This document shows, piece after piece, positions 1-9,862 of a DNA stretch of 27,675 nucleotides. The position numbers and the translations under genes were made by a program. Source of the stretch: Cymbomonas tetramitiformis (Eukaryota; Chlorophyta; Pyramimonadophyceae; Pyramimonadales; Pyramimonadaceae); the NCBI GenBank assembly GCA_001247695.2, contig LGRX02035441.1, positions 1-27,675 of the forward strand. Direction: 5' to 3'. Position 1 is the first letter of the stretch, and every line of letters starts with the position of its first letter. The notes beneath the pieces were generated by a model. It worked only from the letters and a program-made list of their open reading frames with translations, made no database searches and was not told where the DNA came from.

Positions 1-50
1 CTTGCCTCCTCACTGCTGCAACCCCTTGCCTCCTCACTCCTGCAACCCCT
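1..50. repeat. 25-bp tandem repeat, two copies
   Basis: The first 50 bases are two copies of a 25-bp unit that reads cttgcctcctcact, then gctg or cctg, then caacccc. They differ at about one position. The array may continue to the left of the window. No function is evident. Confidence 0.8.
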
Positions 51-754
51 CCTGAGCATTTGGTGCGCCATGCCTCGAGACGGAGGCTCTGCCCGCCAAA
101 GATCTGCCACCGCCAAAAGAGGCGTAAGTACTACTACACTATAGTATACTCGAAAGCTGTGAGCACTTGGAAGGAGTCTGTGATTGGCCAACCGGGATGG
201 CCACCACCCGGGCACTCGTGCTGGCAGCAGTAGACATTGTCATGAGAAACCGCAGAGTGGAGGGGCGGGAGTGGCCGCCGGTGATGGTACAAGGTGGGGT
301 AAAGAAGCTGGCAGAGTAAGCTCCATAGCGGCGCCTACCTTTAGCACGCGCGTCGTCTCGGCAGCATACACGTTAGCCCCCGTTGGCTTGCCACTGATGA
401 GGGACTGCATGCCCCGTCCCTCATCGCACCCCAGCCTCCCCTCACAAAACCGCCCCTGGTCACCCCATTCCTCACCACCCTGTTTTTCACCGCGCATCCC
501 ACCCATCACCTCCTCGCCCCTCCTCCGTCGAGGGGGGGGTTGGGTGGAGAGGGGGGGGAGGGGCATAAGTATGGATATGCACCAACAAATCCAGCCTTAT
601 CCCTCACTCACAGGCACTGGCAGGCAGCTGCTACCATACATCATGCAGAGCACCAAACGCTGAAGAACCGGCGCTCACATCCTCTGACCACGCATCGACA
701 TGCGGAGCGATGAGACAGTGCGCCCTGTGGCGGCAGGCGGCGAATGGAGCATAC
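51..754. other. No gene recognised
   Basis: Open frames on both strands here (for example plus 184-663 and minus 240-566) are proline/arginine/glycine-rich and overlap each other, which is what GC-rich non-coding DNA gives. Bases 415-560 hold C-rich and G-rich runs. Nothing resembles a known domain. Confidence 0.6.
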
Positions 755-925
755 CGCATCCCCGAAAAACTCGCCAGGCTCGAGCTCTGCCGCGAGGACG
801 CCCGCAGCCGCAGTATCTTCGGGAGCCTCGAGGGCCTCAGGCGAATCGGCGAGGCCTGGTTTGTTCGCTGTCGTGTTCGCCTTCCAACCACGTTCCTTGG
901 CCGCTGCGAAGTCGTCCTTCGCCTC
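755..925 (-). CDS. Candidate internal exon, unknown protein
   Basis: On the minus strand a stretch of exactly 57 codons is bounded upstream by a pyrimidine-rich TTTTTGCAG acceptor-like site and downstream by a GCG|GTATGC donor-like site, so it would be a phase-0 exon. The reading is acidic and alanine-rich, starting EAKDDFAAAKERGWKA and ending LEPGEFFGDA. That is more protein-like than the arginine/serine-rich readings of the other frames. I recognise no family. Neighbouring exons were not identified, so it could be a chance open frame. Confidence 0.3.
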
Positions 926-1892
926 CTGCAAAAACCCATCTCCGTCGAAGCCGGTGACATTTGTTCACCGCAATCCCAGGCAAGAGGTGCGTGATGAGAG
1001 GCTGCGGCGAGCGGTCACCTGCTCATAGTCGCGCCGAAGCAGTGCTTCTGCTCTGCGTCGCACTGTCTGCATGCTCTGCGCACAGCAAGTCGCATGAGTC
1101 ACACCAACATCTGGTTCAGCCCACCAACATCCTAGTAGTACAAAGAAGCATGCAAGAGCCGGGCGGGGCCGTCATAAGACACCTGGCGCACGTAAAAGTG
1201 GCAACATGCATGCGTGGCTCGCGCACACATCGGAGGATGCACTGCTTCCCCGGCAATGTCGAATTCCTGACTGTGGATCTATACACTGAGTGCCAGGCTC
1301 TTTGTCGTCTGTCGTTGGCTGTCGTTAGACGACGCTCGACTACCAGTTTATAATACGTAATTTGCCATTTAGCACGCCGCAACATGACGGCAGATTCCCA
1401 ATCGTATCGAACATTCTTCGGACAAGTGCATAGGGGTAAAAATGAGAGAAAGAAGCTGGGGCACGCAGGGCTCGCCGTGAGCCATCTCGCTATCATCCCA
1501 GTGGATGTGAGAAGCACTCAGGAGCAGGGCGCGGCCGTGACAAGATACCACCGACGCACACACATCTCAAACCAAATGCAATGCACTATGGATAGATGGA
1601 TGTATGCACTAATCACTGCCACCCATACATTTTATGAGGGTACATAGCGCAGCCGATCTTCTATGGTTGTGTCATGCCAAAGGGGTCGGTCCAAGGATAA
1701 GCCACACACACAACCATCACAATCATATTAGACGGCCGGCAGTGCGACTGCCCCTTGCTTGACATGTACCCAACCTTCTCATCTCTGTGTGTGTGCTTAT
1801 CCTTGCGAATCCTTTGGCACCCCGTAGCCACAGGAGACTGCACTATGTACCCACGCCGGGGATCAAAGGATTCAGCGTACACTTCGGGACAC
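926..1892. other. No gene recognised
   Basis: Overlapping open frames on both strands (plus 961-1353, minus 1116-1517) lack recognisable motifs and have compositions typical of shadow frames. No RNA gene or clear repeat was seen. Confidence 0.55.
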
Positions 1893-3215
1893 TCATCCGG
1901 ATTCTCCGAAGCTCACTAGTGAAGAATGGGACCCCCTAAGCCTCGCTGAGCCACCCAAGCCCCTCTGCATCTGCACCACCAGCGCACTGCCGCCTTGTGC
2001 CTGAAGCAGGTCCATCCCTGCCCCCCGATCTGCGCGAGCCATATCTCCACCACCAAGCCCACGCGCTAGACCACCCCTCTGCTCCCTGAGCCTCACTGGG
2101 CCACCTGAGCCCCTCTGCGGCTGTCCTGCCGGCGCACTGCTGCTGTGTCTCTGGAGCCGGCTCACCTCCGCCAATCGAGCCACCCCTCCACCACCAAGCC
2201 CACACCCCACATCACCCCGCTGCCGCCTACAGCCTGGTCTCAAGAGAGCTTGCCCACCCACGCCACGGCCAGAATGCCCAAGCGCTGTCCCAAGGGGCTG
2301 AGAATGATAAACTGGGTTGCCCTCATCCAAACTTGCGCATCCGCCACCGACTTGCGCCTGTAGCCCTCTACCCCCCGCACCAACTCCCCGTGACTGGAGC
2401 CCTTGCGCTGATTGCCTTGCGAGGTGGCCGCGAACTTGAGCAATGCGCTCCACACTTGCACTGTAACTGTCACGCCGCACTGTTCCTACTTGGGGTCCCA
2501 TCCCCACAGTTGCCTGTGTGTCCCAAGCCCTCCCGGTGGCCGATAGTTCACCACCCGGTCGTCGCCTTCCCGACAGCTGCTCACTGTTAGTTCCGGCACG
2601 GCCAGCAACCTCGCCCGATGGGCACGGAAGCTGATGAGATGCCGTATGCTGCCGTGCAACCTGTTGTAAGTGGTCATCGCTGCCAGGATGGGCCCCCGGG
2701 CTCTGAGGGGCCCGGCGTGTGTCAACTCCACCCGCGGACCTCCCCACATCTCCCCCGTCATCCTCATCAGTTCCCCCCATGCCATCAACCCCCCCAAGAA
2801 GGCCGGCCACCCGCCTGCTCGCCCCCATCAAGGTGGCCACCCCTCCCTCAGCCAAGGCCATTGCTTGCTCCGGCGAGGCCCCACTCTGCTCCTGAGTCCA
2901 GACCCCACTCCCCGGGCCCGGCGACAAAAGGTCATCCCACTCATTCAAGATATCCTCGACACTTGACGCCGCCTGGCTGAGCCCGCCTATGCCTGCCCGT
3001 GCCCCTCCAGATCGCGCCTCGGCGGTGCCCCCTCCTTGACCCTCCACAGTGCCCAGATGCTCCACCTCCCGCCGCACGTCCTCCATGCTCTCCAAAAGCC
3101 TCGATGCCATCGCGCCTGCCTCGCCTGCCTGCCTCACCGGGAGCCTGCCCAGACCGCTCACGCTGCGTTCCCTCAGATTCCTGCATCCCACCGCCAGACC
3201 CATCCTGCGTGGCAT
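1893..3215 (-). pseudogene. Probable frameshifted continuation of the retrotransposon tail protein
   Basis: This 440-codon minus-strand frame overlaps the end of the upstream tail frame. Its first part (ASRLLESMEDVRREVEHLG, then SSVEDILNEWDDLL) reads like a genuine coiled-coil protein, while the upstream frame turns into G/R-rich nonsense at the same place. I infer a frameshift at about 3130-3200 joining the two. Beyond about 2700 the reading becomes G/R/Q-rich with repeated LGGGxxARL-type motifs and is probably decayed or non-coding. No catalytic domain is visible. Confidence 0.35.
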
Positions 3216-3840
3216 AGTCTGTCTCCTCGAACGCGTCCTCCCACGCTCTGTCCATCAGTGCCAACCTCTCCGCCCCTTCCCGTCGGTCCGCCTCCCCCCG
3301 ATCCAGGTCCGGGCCCATGCCTCCTCCCACACGCCCTCCGCCAGCCCAACGCCACCCACTTCCGGCCGGACATCGCCCTACAGCCCGCCTGATGATCAGC
3401 CCTGCAACCCCCCGTGCAAGCGCGAAAGAAAGCAGCCGGACCCACTTCTCCTTCCAGCCCACCGCCCCGCCACGTGCCGCTTCCTCGTCCTCGTCCTCGT
3501 CCTCGTCCCCATTGCCATCCACCTGCTCTCCCCCTTCCGCGTTCGCCTCCATGTACCGCCGCTCCCTGAAGCGCCGCTGCGTCTTCCGAAGGAATCCATA
3601 CGCCGCAGGCCCCAGCCCACCGTACACCTCCACCCCAAAGGGGATGAAGTGATGTGGGCGGACATCCCCGTACGTCGCCACCTTGCTCTCCTCTACCTTC
3701 TTCGCCGCCGCCCCGGGGGCCATCATGGCCGCTCCCAGGTGCGCGTCTGACATCGGCCGCGCCGTGGCCACATCAAACAGCACATGCTGGCCCGGTCCCT
3801 CCGCATCTAACACCGTCACATCCGGGCAATGATTCCGTGA
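2941..3840 (-). pseudogene. Retrotransposon-type C-terminal tail protein, copy 1 (5'-truncated)
   Basis: The minus-strand frame is open from about 3840 and begins without an ATG, so this is the downstream part of a longer protein. It contains PDVTVLDAEG, HVLFDVATARPMSDAHLG, an alanine/lysine stretch ending KVATYGDV, and FIPFGVEVYGGLGPAAYGFL, all within about 75 residues. From memory of the family, this pattern (D-V-x-x-x-P, a charged KxxxY linker, then PF-x-VE-x-x-G-x-x-G) is the conserved tail that follows reverse transcriptase in many non-LTR-like elements of algae and oomycetes. An acidic DEDEDED run follows, encoded by a CCTCGT microsatellite near 3484-3510. A second copy lies at 7222-7590. 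The RT domain itself is absent, and the assignment by family memory is not certain. Confidence 0.55.
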
Positions 3841-3845
3841 GTAGG

Positions 3846-3862
3846 TCTGTGTGTGTGTGTGT
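3846..3862. repeat. (GT)n microsatellite
   Basis: A short run of about eight TG dinucleotides sits just upstream, on the minus strand, of the conserved tail coding region. It lies inside the open frame and reads as His-Thr repeats there. Confidence 0.8.
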
Positions 3863-4818
3863 CTCGCTGCCCCCGAGAGCCCTAACTAAGAGAGAGAAAC
3901 CCGTGGGCAGGCGCAGCCGGAAGCGGCTATCATTAAAAAATGCATCACCTCTTAACACAGGCTGCCACGTGAACGTTTCCAACCCCTGAGTGCCACATGG
4001 GCGCCTCGAATTACGGAGCACAAAGCTGTGAGGCGCACTTGCACCACTTTTGAAGTCCGCAGGACTTCCCGCCCACTGGAGGGTGTCGGCCCAGGGCAGG
4101 TGCCAAGAAGGCGGGCCTCACCATCTGGGCGATGTCGGATGACATGGAGGAGAAGCGCTTCCTCGGCGGCCCGGGGAGATTCCTGGAAGGGCCCCCATGA
4201 GCTCGTGAGGGGGCGCCCCATGTCATGCCGGATACGTGGGAGGGTGCCTGGAAAAAGTGAAGCCGTGGCAGAAACAGCGGCGGGAGCGGGCGGGCTGTGC
4301 AGGGGGGACGGGCGGCAGGGTTTGGACCTCCTGTCTATGGAAGCACGTATCGGTGAGGGATGTCGCGGGGGAGATTTGGAGGCGTTGGAAGGCCTCCTTC
4401 GACGCGGGGCTGAGCCCCGCCAGTCCACCATCACCGGCCGTCAAATGGGGGGCGATGGCATGCAGGATGGCTAATAGTGGCAGGACGGCTCGAGGTGGTA
4501 AACTGCGGGCCCAGGGGCGGGCCAATGAGGGATCGAAATCCTTGCGGACATCTGAGCTCATCAGGGCGGGCGGGCGTTGCACGCCTCCGCCTTGAGCGGC
4601 GCGTTTCGAGCATGAGCATTCGCGTGATGATGTGATCAGATGCCGATGCCGATGTTCGCAGGTGGACAGTAGGCCAGAACTGGCTGCCCCTGAAATCGCT
4701 CCGCTCGATTTGATCGGCTCCGAGGACGCAGCGGGCCTGCAACAAGATCCGATGCGGCTACCTTGCAGTGGGCCGCATCGTGGAGGCGAGGGAGCGTTGT
4801 TCGCGGCCTTGGGCGCAT
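3863..4818. other. No gene recognised
   Basis: Both strands carry long overlapping frames (plus 4028-4474, minus 4223-4891) made of arginine, proline, alanine and serine. One plus-strand stretch near 4340-4425 looks faintly like an ankyrin repeat, but it is isolated. I do not support a gene here. Confidence 0.5.
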
Positions 4819-5016
4819 TCACCCATGCGCTTCCTCCAACCTGGCGCATCTGACCACCAGCGCCGCAGTGACCAGGGCGGGCCTCTTCCATTCCATGTCC
4901 ATCTGCAGCATCACTTGCTTTGTCGCTCGTTCCCTTGCGCTAAGCGAGCTCGCTCTAAGCTGCGGCTGCCACGTGGCCATGCACACTTCCAATTCTCGGG
5001 CTGCGTGTCCTAGCAC
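4819..5016 (-). CDS. Weak candidate exon downstream of the cNMP exon
   Basis: The minus-strand frame reads as a charged helical segment (ARELEVCMATWQPQLRASSL, then ERATKQVMLQMDMEW) and ends in a stop at 4819. It could be the next exon after the cyclic-nucleotide-binding exon, using a CGCAG acceptor near 5002. The implied intron would be under 60 bp, so this is speculative. Confidence 0.15.
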   Translation of the reverse strand: MLGHAARELEVCMATWQPQLRASSLSARERATKQVMLQMDMEWKRPALVTAALVVRCARLEEAHG

Positions 5017-5040
5017 TACCGTACAAATCGGTGGATCTAG

Positions 5041-5340
5041 TCATCGGAAGGGAGCCACCTGCACGTGGGCTTTGCCACTGCACACGATGTAGAACACCTC
5101 GTTAAGGGCCCCTTGCTGCAGGATGAGCTCCCCTGGCTCGTACTCTGCTATCGTCAAGTGCGCCACTGCGTCAACTGTCACCTCCAGCTCCTGCAGCACG
5201 CCACGGTTCCTCCAATTATTCCCATTGGATGTAACTGACGTGGACACGGATCCCTGACCACCCGATGCATACATCGACCACCAGAGCTGCAAGACCATGT
5301 TCGCCGATTGGACACCTTGACTGATAGCGCTCCGATACAT
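5041..5340 (-). CDS. Cyclic nucleotide-binding (cNMP) domain exon, partial
   Basis: Residues about 60-95 match the first strands of a cNMP-binding beta-roll: AHLTIAEYEPGELILQQGAL followed by NEVFYIVCSGKAHVQV, with the signature Y-x-PGE-x-I-x-x-x-G and the F-Y-I-V-x-SG turn. This domain binds cAMP or cGMP in regulatory kinases, channels and related proteins. The phosphate-binding cassette (GE...R.A) would lie further on and is missing. The coding sense stops at a CAG|GTGGCT donor-like site at 5059/5058, nine codons before the in-frame stop. A CTGCAG|GAG acceptor-like site precedes the domain at about 5200. It is therefore best read as one internal exon. Sequence before that site (serine/glycine/asparagine-rich) may be intron. 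Confidence 0.55.
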   Translation of the reverse strand: MYRSAISQGVQSANMVLQLWWSMYASGGQGSVSTSVTSNGNNWRNRGVLQELEVTVDAVAHLTIAEYEPGELILQQGALNEVFYIVCSGKAHVQVAPFR

Positions 5341-5346
5341 TAACTT

Positions 5347-5360
5347 AAACCCTAAACCCC
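5347..5360 (-). promoter_or_regulatory. Telobox-like motif
   Basis: AAACCCTAAACCCC lies a few bases upstream, on the minus strand, of the open frame holding the cNMP exon. The AAACCCTA telobox is a known promoter element in green-lineage genomes. If the frame is an internal exon, the position is coincidental. Confidence 0.2.
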
Positions 5361-5902
5361 GTAAAATAGACTAACCATGCTTGTACTTCTCTTACAAAAA
5401 TAGCACTGACCCACAGGGTTGCAGCATTCTAATCAAGGACTGATATCAACCAGAGAAGTCATCACACCTTGATCAACCGTTGAATATATCATCTGACAGA
5501 CTTCAATCGATCAAGAGGGGGGCACATGGTTGCAGAGTCCGCAGAACCGCACCAGCTCTTCAAAGAATGAGCAACTGCTACTTGCCAGGGCCGCCATTGC
5601 AGCCCACTTTAGCTCCGATATGTCTTTACGCGCCCTGCTCAGCCCATTCCCCTCCCTCCGCTTCTGCCTTCCGCCCTGCACCCTCGGCCTACTGCCTGAT
5701 AAACCGGGTGCCGACAATCCGGAGCCCGAGTGCAACCCCTGCCTCTCTTTCGCTATCACCGTCCGATCTCTCCGTGCCCATCGGCCCGATGACCATCCCT
5801 TCGTCTGCATCACCTCCCATGGACTGTTCGCTGGGCTGCGGGCCGGTGCAGTACCTCGAGAGGGGACCTATGGGAAGGGGTAAGGAGGAGCGGGAGCAGC
5901 AC
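5361..5902. other. No firm gene; possible exon remnants
   Basis: A minus-strand stretch near 5540-5640 (KDISELKWAAMAALASSSCS, then FFEELVRFCGL) reads reasonably like protein and lies upstream of the cNMP exon in the same direction. I could not place splice sites with any certainty. The rest is proline/serine-rich shadow. Confidence 0.3.
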
Positions 5903-5970
5903 CTCTTGTCAATGCCGAGCGCCGCTTTCAAGCGCGCGTGTCTCACCGCCGGCGTGATATGGTCGTACTC
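5903..5970 (-). CDS. Candidate short exon, unknown protein
   Basis: A 68-bp stretch between a CTGCAG acceptor-like site and an AAGAG|GTGCTG donor-like site reads EYDHITPAVRHARLKAALG then IDKR. It uses the same CTGCAG|GAG acceptor context as the cNMP exon and has the same direction, so the two may belong to one split gene. No domain is recognised. Confidence 0.25.
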
Positions 5971-7221
5971 CTGCAGCTCGGCCCCCACCCCTGCTCTTGG
6001 AATTCCAGGTTGGCAACATCACGGAAAGCACTTACCCATTATCCTTTTCAAAAATAAATGCTAGTTCACACAGCAAAACGCCAAGGCAGTCAACCACTCA
6101 TCTCCCTCAGATCATGTGCCATCCGAACTCCCTCCTCGCTAACACCCGGGCCCGATACAGTGACTAGCCTATCATGATGATAGCAGTGTGATTCCACCGT
6201 TGCTGTTGTGGACGATTCTTCGGTACTGATCTGTTCTGCAAAGTTTCAAGATCGGTAGAGGCCCTGAACCTAGAGTTTCTCAGGATTTTGGTAGGGTTTG
6301 AGCTCCGCACGGATGATCCTCGGCACTCGCGCTTTGCAGTATTCTGAACAGCTTTGGAGCGCAGATTCCAGCAAGCACGCGCCCCGCGCTTGAGCAAGGC
6401 AAAACGCACGTCGCCTACGAGAGGAAGGAACGGAGCGGGCCATGCAATTCGAGGAGGTGTGGAGCGGACTGTGCGACCCAGGGGGATGCCTGGGAGATGA
6501 AATGTTGGGGATAGCATGTCCAGGGTAAACCTCAAGCCCAAAATCAATTTTCGGCCTGCAACGCTCGCAATCTAATAGGTAAACAGCGGTCAAGCCGCTT
6601 ATGTATAAAGCATAAGCGCTTAAAAAGCGATTGTGATTTGAAAACTGCCTGCCACGCCTGAATTAAGGGGAGTGTGGGGAGCTGATGAGGAGCTGAGGGG
6701 AGGCTGAGGGGGGGTTGTGGCAGAGCCAAGAGGCGCTTACGTGTTTTCGCAGAAAGAACTCCTTCTCCACTTGGCGGAGAGTTATCGCGAGCTGCTCACT
6801 GGCGCCGGGCCTGGGCAACACCGCGTCCCGGAGGCGTCAATACCACCCATCTTTCATGAGAAACTATTGCGCCACCTGACATAGTAACAACAATCGGGCA
6901 CTCGCAGGAGCAGCGGTCAAAGTACGGGCACGGCACACATCAGCGAGCACTCGAGCCCGGAGGGTTCTTCCACAATAGTTGCAGCGCAGGGTTACCAAGC
7001 ATCATTGGGCCCTGATCTGGAATGGCAACGACGAGGACTCCTAGAGCACCGTTAGGCTATGCAGCAGTCACGTCACACGACATACAGACCGAGTTTAAAT
7101 GGATCCTTCAAAGCTATACTATATATGCTCTCACTATAGTGCTATTCCAACTGTACTACACCATCAAGCTTTTCTCTGTTATCAATGTTAGTGAATTCAA
7201 GGTCTCATAATGTTTTAATGA
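5971..7221. other. No gene recognised
   Basis: Moderately AT-rich to mixed sequence with only short shadow frames (such as minus 6164-6547 and plus 7022-7210). Small palindromes such as aagcgctt near 6615 and short tatag motifs near 7120 occur. I see no domain or RNA gene. Confidence 0.5.
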
Positions 7222-7590
7222 CCCCTTTGCACCTCTCCACCACCTTCCTTGCTGCCGCCCCCGGGCCATCACGGCTGCCCCCAGGTGCGCATCCGTCATT
7301 GGCCGCACAACGCCCACACCAAACATAACATGCTGACTGGTTCCTCTGCACCCAGTATTGTCACGTACGGACGATGGTTTGGCCAATACGTGAGGTGGCC
7401 CGCAAAGTCATCCCGCAGTGCCGACACCGACGGGCAAGCGGACGTGGCCACTTCAAAGAGCGCCCTCTGCAGCTTGGGGTGAGTGAAAGAGTACCAGTAT
7501 CCTACCAGAGACCGTTGGTGGGGATCTAAAAGGGTCATTGTGCGACGGGTCAAGCTGTGAAACACCGAGAAAGAACTGTCCGCACCCATA
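7222..7590 (-). pseudogene. Retrotransposon-type C-terminal tail protein, copy 2 (frameshifted)
   Basis: Two overlapping minus-strand frames together match copy 1 at 2941-3840. The upstream frame ends NHRPYVTILGAEEP, the equivalent of NHCPDVTVLDAEGP. The downstream frame then gives QHVMFGVGVVRPMTDAHLGA, the equivalent of QHVLFDVATARPMSDAHLGA. A frameshift lies near 7330. Copy 2 extends further upstream than copy 1 with a plausible stretch (LQRALFEVATSACPSVSALR). Similarity stops near 7222, just after the alanine/lysine linker, so it is a decayed fragment truncated at its 3' end. Confidence 0.6.
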
Positions 7591-8478
7591 TTTCCCAGAG
7601 TCGAGCTTCTCCTTGACGCCCATGAGATCGCAAAGCCGATTCGTGACTAGGTTCCGGCGAGGGGGTTCTCCATCGGCGTGGCGCATTCCACGGGATAGAC
7701 TGCGCATCTGGGTTGGGAGATCTGGGCCATAGGAGTTGCCGGTAGATTTTGGAGTCTCGTTGTTCAGCACCGGCGACCGGAAGCCCTGGTGGCAGCACCC
7801 CCGGCTTTCCCCAATGAGGACTAGCCCAGCCCAGCGCACGATAGGCGGTGTCGGTGATGATGCGTATGTGCCCGCGTCGACGTACGCTGGGCACAATGAA
7901 GATGCAGCTTCACAACAACCCGGGGGACTCTGCGGCACGAGAAGCGAAAGCTCGTCCCTCCATATGCACAAGAAGCTTCCCTCTAGAGCTTCTCGGCCCC
8001 TCAGTTCGTGAGTCGGAGCGCAACATCCGATGCAGAGACTCCACAAAGGGGCTCGCCCGCAGGCTCGCCCGCAGGCTCCCCAAGGGATGTCCCGCTTTGA
8101 GCACGTTTTTGAGTCCCTAGCGAAGGCCTATCGCAACACTGTGCACCTGGCACGTATCCTGTTGAATATCGCCTGACCCGCATGAAGGCCTACAGTACTC
8201 CAATAAAATGTAGAAAAGCGGCAGCCCGGCTGCAGGAGAAAAATAAGACGCTCGGCGAGTAATTCGGGCCGCAAGCCCGGTAGTAGGCGAAAATATGCTA
8301 TTAAACTCTACTGAAACTCGGTCAAACTCGGCTGAAAAGTCGCCTGAGGCGAGCATTGTTCAAGAGAAAATCTACCTGAGGGCCGAGAAACCGACCCAAG
8401 ATTGCAACATATAAATACATTGGACTAGGCATGACGGTTATGGCAATAAGTCGATCGGTCGATAGGAAACCCTGGTGA
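7591..8478. other. No firm gene; possible decayed element sequence
   Basis: The minus-strand frame 7453-8046 runs on from the tail copy, but its sequence shows no motif and may be either decayed element or chance. A small direct repeat (gctcgcccgcag, two copies) lies at about 8050-8075. Bases 8300-8340 repeat the octamer aaactcgg. Confidence 0.4.
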
Positions 8479-8698
8479 TCAGAGTCGAGCGACCTGCTCT
8501 TCGAGCAAGGCGAGGTCCGCCTTCACTTGAATCATAAGCGGCCGGTGCAGTGTTTCCGTTGTTTCCGTATTGTTGAGATGCAAGTCTAAGCCGTCCTCCG
8601 GAATAGGAACGGTCGGACCTTTCGTATCTTTGGCTCGCAGTTCTGACCCCAGGGCCTGTGCACCCTTAGACACCGCCAGCATGGTCAATAAAAGGTCT
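8479..8698 (-). CDS. Candidate terminal exon, unknown protein
   Basis: The minus-strand frame reads TMLAVSKGAQALGSELRAKD near its start and ends KADLALLEEQVARL plus stop. It has balanced composition and a helical C-terminus. It begins directly after an AG at about 8699, which could be a splice acceptor. Candidate exons at 8991-9815 lie upstream on the same strand, so I read it as the last exon of one split gene. I recognise no family. Confidence 0.35.
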
Positions 8699-8990
8699 CA
8701 GCGGAATCTTGTGTACGACAGAAATCCCGGCGTTGGCGTGGGCTTCGTTGCGAGACGGGATTCGGAGCACGTCCATGGCTCTGTAAACGATCGTCTAAGA
8801 TCCGAAAGCGCATGAAAACACACAAATCAGTTCCCTGAATATGGTGGGCAGTCTTGCTTGGGATCTTTGGGTACCCAGGGCATGTATTGATCGCTGTGCA
8901 GAAAGTATGCGTAACATATGATATGTCAAACAGGCGCCCATATCAGTACACCATTTCGGTATACTCATGGGTACCTAAGAATATTCAGGC

Positions 8991-9329
8991 TCAACAACTT
9001 AGGCATGGCTGGATCATGGCGAGCAGTGAAAGGACGAATATGCCAAAACATAGTTTCCAAACCTGCTGCTCCCAAGAACCTCGAGTCGCACGAAGGCCCT
9101 TTGCGATCATTCTTGGAATGCTCACTCCCTGGTGTCTCTCGCTCGCCTTCTTCGCTTCACGATCAGCATACTCTCTCAGAACGTCATAATTCTCGAACTC
9201 GTGCAGGACACGGCGATTCAGTGGTATTTCTGGTTCTGGTTCTGTTGCGGCTATATCATATGCGTCGTCCATCAGCCCATCGATAGCTGACGCGGTTCTG
9301 GTCGCCTCTTCCGACTTCTCTCTGTACCG
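8991..9329 (-). CDS. Candidate exon, unknown acidic protein
   Basis: The frame is open from 9329 and reads YREKSEEATRTASAIDGLMD, then ATEPEPEIPLNRRVLHEFEN, then DVLREYADREAKKASERHQG and IPRMIAKGLRATRGSWEQQ. Composition and codon use look genuinely coding. A CAG|GTTTGG donor-like site follows WEQQ at about 9046, so the hydrophobic end (LCFGIFVLSLLAMIQ) may be intron rather than a membrane anchor. A CTGAC branch-like motif and a TACAG acceptor-like site precede it. No domain is recognised. Confidence 0.45.
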   Translation of the reverse strand, partial: RYREKSEEATRTASAIDGLMDDAYDIAATEPEPEIPLNRRVLHEFENYDVLREYADREAKKASERHQGVSIPRMIAKGLRATRGSWEQQVWKLCFGIFVLSLLAMIQPCLSC

Positions 9330-9578
9330 TCAGCGACTATTCAATGAGTGCAGGATCACCCTACGTGCCTTGCTGCAACACAGTTTCCAGAACTGGGCTG
9401 TAGATTCGCACCTCATTTCTTCCATTCGCTTCGAGATGGAATTGAAGTCCCAGTTGGCGCTGGCGCAAAGCGGTCCAACTCGCTCTGTTGTATCATCTTC
9501 GACTTTGTGCAGCAGAGCCGTCCATGTTCCATAGTACTCCCCAGTTCCCCACATCTTGGAGTGCTCGGTCTCTATCAA
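9330..9578 (-). CDS. Candidate exon, unknown protein
   Basis: This minus-strand frame reads ETEHSKMWGTGEYYGTWTAL, then LHKVEDDTTERVGPLCASAN and DFNSISKRMEEMR. An ATGAG|GTGCGA donor-like site follows EEMR near 9410. It sits directly upstream of the 8991-9329 exon on the same strand, giving an intron of roughly 80 bp. No domain is recognised. Confidence 0.4.
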   Translation of the reverse strand: MIETEHSKMWGTGEYYGTWTALLHKVEDDTTERVGPLCASANWDFNSISKRMEEMRCESTAQFWKLCCSKARRVILHSLNSR

Positions 9579-9593
9579 ACTTCAATTTTTAAG

Positions 9594-9815
9594 TTACCAA
9601 GTCATACGTTCAAAACACGAGCTCTCAAGAATTTGGATTTTGTGGAGCACGCACGCGTCCAGCTTGCATAACTCTATGACGGTTTGCCCTCCAATTCTGG
9701 AGGGAAGCCCACGCCAGGGGTAGTGATTCAGCTGCATTGTGCGAGCTGTAGCGTAGGCCCAATGGCCATATTTCGGTGCACAGGGGTCAAGCAGGTACCT
9801 TGGGGTAATTTGCAC
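9594..9815 (-). CDS. Candidate exon, unknown protein
   Basis: The minus-strand frame reads PRYLLDPCAPKYGHWAYATA, then LNHYPWRGLPSRIGGQTVIE and LCKLDACVLHKIQILESSCF. Composition is protein-like, rich in aromatic residues and cysteine. It lies upstream of the 9330-9578 frame, but the gap is only about 15-30 bp. Either splicing differs from what I infer or a frameshift is present. I recognise no family. Confidence 0.35.
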   Translation of the reverse strand: MQITPRYLLDPCAPKYGHWAYATARTMQLNHYPWRGLPSRIGGQTVIELCKLDACVLHKIQILESSCFERMTW

Positions 9816-9843
9816 GCCGGGGGGCTAAGGGGGGCGAGAAGAG

Positions 9844-9862
9844 CCTGCAAAACCTTTGCAGG
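9844..9862. other. Short perfect hairpin
   Basis: Arms CCTGCAAA and TTTGCAGG pair perfectly around a 3-base loop. No coding or RNA context explains it. Confidence 0.5.

Noticed and set aside
184..663. 159-codon plus-strand ORF and its 108-codon minus-strand counterpart
   Set aside because: Proline/serine/arginine- and glycine/arginine-rich composition in overlapping frames, typical of GC-biased non-coding DNA.
2999..3750. Long plus-strand ORFs (72-233 codons) opposite the retrotransposon tail
   Set aside because: Proline/arginine/histidine-rich shadows of the minus-strand coding frame, which holds the conserved motifs.
4340..4425. Ankyrin-like reading GDLEALEGLLRRGAEP on the plus strand
   Set aside because: A single partial motif in GC-rich sequence, with no second repeat and stops or low complexity around it.
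9146..9280. Transmembrane protein reading of the 8991-9272 frame
   Set aside because: The hydrophobic stretch lies after a donor-like site and is probably intron, so I do not call a membrane protein.
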